Assembly (NCBI RefSeq): GCF_002902965.1
Contig: NZ_CP026106.1
Span: 2,418,001 to 2,482,000, forward strand
Reading direction: 5' to 3'
Source: Paraburkholderia hospita
GTDB lineage: Bacteria; Pseudomonadota; Gammaproteobacteria; Burkholderiales; Burkholderiaceae
Length of the DNA stretch: 64,000 nucleotides
The stretch's first letter is position 1. The number at the start of each line of letters is the position of its first letter. Shown piece after piece: positions 61,539 to 64,000 of the stretch. The notes beneath the pieces were generated by a model. That model worked only from the letters and a program-made list of their open reading frames with translations. It was not told the origin of the DNA and searched no databases. Both the position numbers and the translations under genes were made by a program.

Positions 61539-61740
61539 CTGACAGCACCCGGCCATGGGCGACATACCCCACACCCGGTAGGGTGCCCAGCCGTTTCCTT
61601 TTCCCATCAACGCTTATGGGCTGAAGTAGTGGCCCAATGAGCCGTCCGCGTTTCAGTCCAACTTGCGACTGCTGGCTGTCAGCATCCTGCGTGGGCATGC
61701 GCATTGCGCTACAGGAAGTCTACCCATCAGGAGCAAAATC

Positions 61741-62223
61741 ATGACACCACTCGACCCCAACATGCAGTCACAGTCCCAGTCACAATCGGCGGACCAGGGT
61801 GCGGGTATTGTCGGTATTGGCGTCGGCGACGGCCCGGGGCCGGACGTGATGGCTGCATCCACACTCGATGGAACCAAGGTGGTAACGGCCGACGGCGAGC
61901 ATGTCGGCAAAATTTCGGACATCATGCTCGACGTTCGTGACGGACGGATTGCGTATGCCGTGCTATCCGAAGGCGGCTTTCTCGGCATGGGAACGACGCT
62001 TCACGCCATTCCATGGAGCGCACTGACGCTGAACGTCGATGAAAAAGTCTTCCTCGTCAACCTGATGGCAGACGAAATCAAAAACGCGCCCGGATTTGAC
62101 AAGGACCACTGGCCCTCGATGGCAGACCCGCAATGGGGTTCGTCCGTCCATCAATACTACCGGCAACAGCCTTACTGGGACGCCACGCGTGATGCGGTAG
62201 AGGGACGGCCCAGCAATCTGTAA
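61741..62223 (+). CDS. PRC-barrel domain protein
   Basis: A 160-residue protein with a Gln/Ser-rich N-terminus (residues 9-20) and a PRC-barrel core from about 40 to 115: STLDGTKVVTADGEHVGKISDIMLDVRDGRIAYAVLSEGG is split over the barrel. Stand-alone PRC-barrel proteins are common in soil bacteria and often stress-induced; their role is not established. AGGAG lies 8 nt before the ATG. The C-terminal HWPSMADPQWGSSVHQYY is typical of this subgroup. Confidence 0.9.
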   Translation: MTPLDPNMQSQSQSQSADQGAGIVGIGVGDGPGPDVMAASTLDGTKVVTADGEHVGKISDIMLDVRDGRIAYAVLSEGGFLGMGTTLHAIPWSALTLNVDEKVFLVNLMADEIKNAPGFDKDHWPSMADPQWGSSVHQYYRQQPYWDATRDAVEGRPSNL

Positions 62224-62257
62224 CTGTCTGGACAACCTCGATGAAGCATGGCCGTAA

Positions 62258-62279
62258 CGCCCGCCGCTGGCAGCGGGCG
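62258..62279. terminator. GC-rich hairpin between converging genes
   Basis: A 7-bp stem CGCCCGC / GCGGGCG with an 8-nt loop lies between the PRC-barrel gene (+) and the MerR/TPR gene (-). No T run is seen, so it is only a candidate. Confidence 0.4.
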
Positions 62280-62289
62280 CAATTCACGG

Positions 62290-63132
62290 TCAACCGATGA
62301 GCCTGCGATACGCGCTGAGATGCCGCAAGAGCCCCTGCTGGTCGCCGCGTATCTCACTGAGCCGGGCAAGGTTGAAATGCGCGTCGGCATGCGCGGGGTC
62401 GAGCTGGAGGCATCGCTCGTAGCCTTCCATCGCTTCCCCGTAGCGTTTCAGTTCCTCCAGAGCGACAGCGCGGTTGAAATGCAGCAGCGCATCGTCTGGA
62501 AAATGCGCTAGCGCGCGCTCGAACACGGACAGCGCTTCTTCGCAACGCGTTTCGGTCTCGCAAAGCAGCACACCGAGATTAGTGTAAGCGTGGTAGTGCG
62601 GTGCGTCGGCCAACTCAAGCACCTTGCGGTACGCCTGCTCCGCGCCGACCACGTCTGAACCGGCGAGTTGCTCTGCCAGGGCGAACCATTCCTCGGCCTG
62701 TTGCTCTCTGCTTCGCAGCGTGCGGGGCGCAGTGTCAAGAAACGCAACGTCGCCCCGAAGCGGTGCGACCTCGAAATCGAGCAGATGCTGCCCTGAGGTC
62801 GCGTCCCATTGGGATTGCCCCGTCTTGACCGCAATGGTGTCGCCGACGGCCGTGATACGAATGCCGGAAAGGGGGAGCTCTTCCGGAAGGTCGGCCTTCA
62901 GCTTGGCAAGCGCGCGCAAAATCTTGCGGGAGGTGATTTTCGCCGCTTGCAACTGAAATGCTGTGCGCAGAACGACGACGTCCTGGAACGTAAAGCGCAA
63001 CTCGTTGCGCCGACCGCGAGAAGGCTCCACGAATCCGGCTGCGATTAGCCCGGAAAGCACACGTCGCGAAACGCCGAGCAACGATTGAAGGCTGCGCAGC
63101 GAGTAATCGTGTGATTGATTGCGGCTGCTCAC
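62290..63132 (-). CDS. MerR-like HTH protein with TPR repeats
   Basis: A 280-residue protein. Residues about 10-80 resemble a MerR-type HTH (YSLRSLQSLLGVSRRVLSGLIAAGFVEPSRGRR), and residues about 145-270 hold three or more TPR units (for example DALLHFNRAVALEELKRYGEAMEGYERCLQLDPAHADAHFNLARL, split here). The start is GTG at 63132, overlapping the Ku stop by GTGA. The pairing with ku suggests transcriptional control of, or interaction with, the repair system, but this is not established. Confidence 0.88.
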   Translation of the reverse strand: MSSRNQSHDYSLRSLQSLLGVSRRVLSGLIAAGFVEPSRGRRNELRFTFQDVVVLRTAFQLQAAKITSRKILRALAKLKADLPEELPLSGIRITAVGDTIAVKTGQSQWDATSGQHLLDFEVAPLRGDVAFLDTAPRTLRSREQQAEEWFALAEQLAGSDVVGAEQAYRKVLELADAPHYHAYTNLGVLLCETETRCEEALSVFERALAHFPDDALLHFNRAVALEELKRYGEAMEGYERCLQLDPAHADAHFNLARLSEIRGDQQGLLRHLSAYRRLIG

Positions 63133-64000
63133 TTTCGGGCTCGAACCTTTGCCGGCGGCGCTTCTTTGACTTCGGGCGTCGATGCGGCTCGCCTGGCGGG
63201 CCGACGGGGTTTGCTCGCAAGCACCGCGACATCAACAGGCGCAGCTTTCTTTGACGCAGGCGTCTTCGCTGGCCCGGTTCTCTTCGTCTTGTTGGCGCTG
63301 AGGCTCGCGCGAAGCGCCTCCATCAGGTCGATTACCTGACCGCCCGAGTCCTCGGCAGACGCTTCTGGCGACACGATCTGCTTACCGGCAATCTTCCGGT
63401 CTATGGCTTCCAGAATCCGCTTCTTTTCCTCGTCTTCGTATGCCGACGGGTCATAGGCATCCTCTGAAACCTGATCAATTATCTGCAGCGCGAGTTGCAA
63501 CTCGGTATCGGTCACGGCTATCTGCTCGATGTGCAAGTCGGCCAGTCCGCGCACTTCATCTGCGAACAACAACTGCTGGAAAACCATGCCTTCATCGGCC
63601 GGCCGTATCTGAACGATACGGGTCTTGCCCTTGGACGACCATTTGGCCAATGCGCAGCGTTCACTTTCTCGCATGGCTTGCTGCAGAAGGCAGTATGGTT
63701 TGCCGCCGCGTTTGTCGGGAGCGATGAAGTAGGCCTTGTCGTAATAGAGTGGGTCGACTGATTTTTCCGGGACAAAAGAGACAATTTCTACAACGTGCGT
63801 CGCACCTTCTTCCAGGGCTTTGAGCTCTTCCGGTGCGAAGACGACGAATTGGCCCTTCTCGAATTCGTATCCCTTCTTCATGTCTACCCGCGCCACGACT
63901 TCGCCCGTGGCCTCGGAAATGTACTGTTGCTTCACGCGACCGCCCTCTGGCGTCAGCAGATGGAAGCCGACTCCAGAGGCAGTTTCGGTCGCCGAATACA
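63129..64000 (-). CDS. ku: Ku protein for non-homologous end joining (N-terminus beyond right edge)
   Basis: The C-terminal 290 residues of a bacterial Ku homologue; the start lies past 64000. Bacterial Ku dimers encircle DNA ends and recruit LigD. The core shows EVVARVDMKKGYEFEKGQFVVFAPEEL (split here) and DPLYYDKAYFIAPDKRGGKPYCLL, and the tail is long, lysine- and alanine-rich (from about residue 210), which in other Ku proteins promotes DNA binding and threading. It overlaps the MerR/TPR gene by 4 nt. A ligD gene would be expected nearby but is not in the window. Confidence 0.94.
   Translation of the reverse strand, partial: YSATETASGVGFHLLTPEGGRVKQQYISEATGEVVARVDMKKGYEFEKGQFVVFAPEELKALEEGATHVVEIVSFVPEKSVDPLYYDKAYFIAPDKRGGKPYCLLQQAMRESERCALAKWSSKGKTRIVQIRPADEGMVFQQLLFADEVRGLADLHIEQIAVTDTELQLALQIIDQVSEDAYDPSAYEDEEKKRILEAIDRKIAGKQIVSPEASAEDSGGQVIDLMEALRASLSANKTKRTGPAKTPASKKAAPVDVAVLASKPRRPARRAASTPEVKEAPPAKVRARK

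Noticed and set aside
1..64000. Insertion sequences, phage genes, CRISPR arrays, tRNA or rRNA genes
   Set aside because: No transposase, integrase, repeat-spacer pattern, tRNA cloverleaf or rRNA segment was recognised by reading both strands; a tRNAscan or ISfinder search would be decisive.

Overview
The window reads as a high-GC Burkholderiaceae replicon (Paraburkholderia, Caballeronia or Burkholderia type). Support comes from the porin family, a CeoR/LlpE/CeoAB/OpcM-type efflux locus, the S21 and CspA proteins, and the density of LysR, GntR, AraC, TetR and MerR regulators. Apart from cspA and an rpsU paralogue there are no core genes, so a secondary chromosome or megaplasmid is more likely than chromosome 1 (inference). 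I recognise no rRNA, tRNA, CRISPR array or insertion sequence.

Layout. 1-4.2 kb: SDR fragment, small conserved protein, cspA, rpsU-like S21 with a CTG start, porin, membrane methyltransferase. 4.4-20.2 kb: an aromatic-acid catabolic island. It holds a 4-hydroxylaminobenzoate lyase-like protein (PnbB family), an aromatic-acid MFS carrier, and a compact operon of Rieske oxygenase, glutamine-synthetase-like ligase, ferredoxin, ferredoxin reductase, glutamine-amidotransferase-like hydrolase and LysR. A divergent GntR regulator, a nitroreductase, an FMN reductase and a gallate-type ring-cleavage operon (fused extradiol dioxygenase, LigJ-type hydratase, LigK-type aldolase, ModA-like protein) follow, with a tautomerase facing it. 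20.4-28.7 kb: BKACE enzyme, succinate-semialdehyde-type dehydrogenase, DUF1330, a CoA-transferase/enoyl-CoA hydratase/MFS set and a TetR. 28.8-33.2 kb: three SDRs, AraC, TetR. 33.3-41.3 kb: RND efflux operon with its LysR. 41.8-51.3 kb: a sulfur amino acid operon divergent from ABC uptake genes. 51.4-60.8 kb: MerR-ATPase fusion, peptide-type ABC importer, methionine-type ABC importer. 61.2-64 kb: stress-like small proteins and a Ku (NHEJ) operon cut by the right edge.

How the genes may work together. The most striking unit is the operon at 6.7-12.9 kb. A GS-like enzyme and a class I amidotransferase bracket a complete three-component Rieske oxygenase. This is the logic of aniline dioxygenase systems, where the amine is gamma-glutamylated before oxygenation and a hydrolase deals with the glutamyl adduct. 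Here the oxygenase is of the phthalate dioxygenase type and its electron chain is an adrenodoxin-like ferredoxin plus a separate reductase. With the aromatic-acid carrier, the PnbB-like lyase, the nitroreductase and the downstream meta-cleavage genes, the island looks like a route for an amino- or nitro-substituted benzoate into pyruvate and oxaloacetate. The substrate is inference. A GntR regulator and three TTGCATACA motifs lie in the promoter region of the operon.

The sulfur region combines transport of an amino acid-like compound with a cystathionine beta-lyase-like enzyme, cysteine dioxygenase, a four-domain rhodanese and a flavoprotein. This suggests use of an S-containing amino acid as a nutrient.
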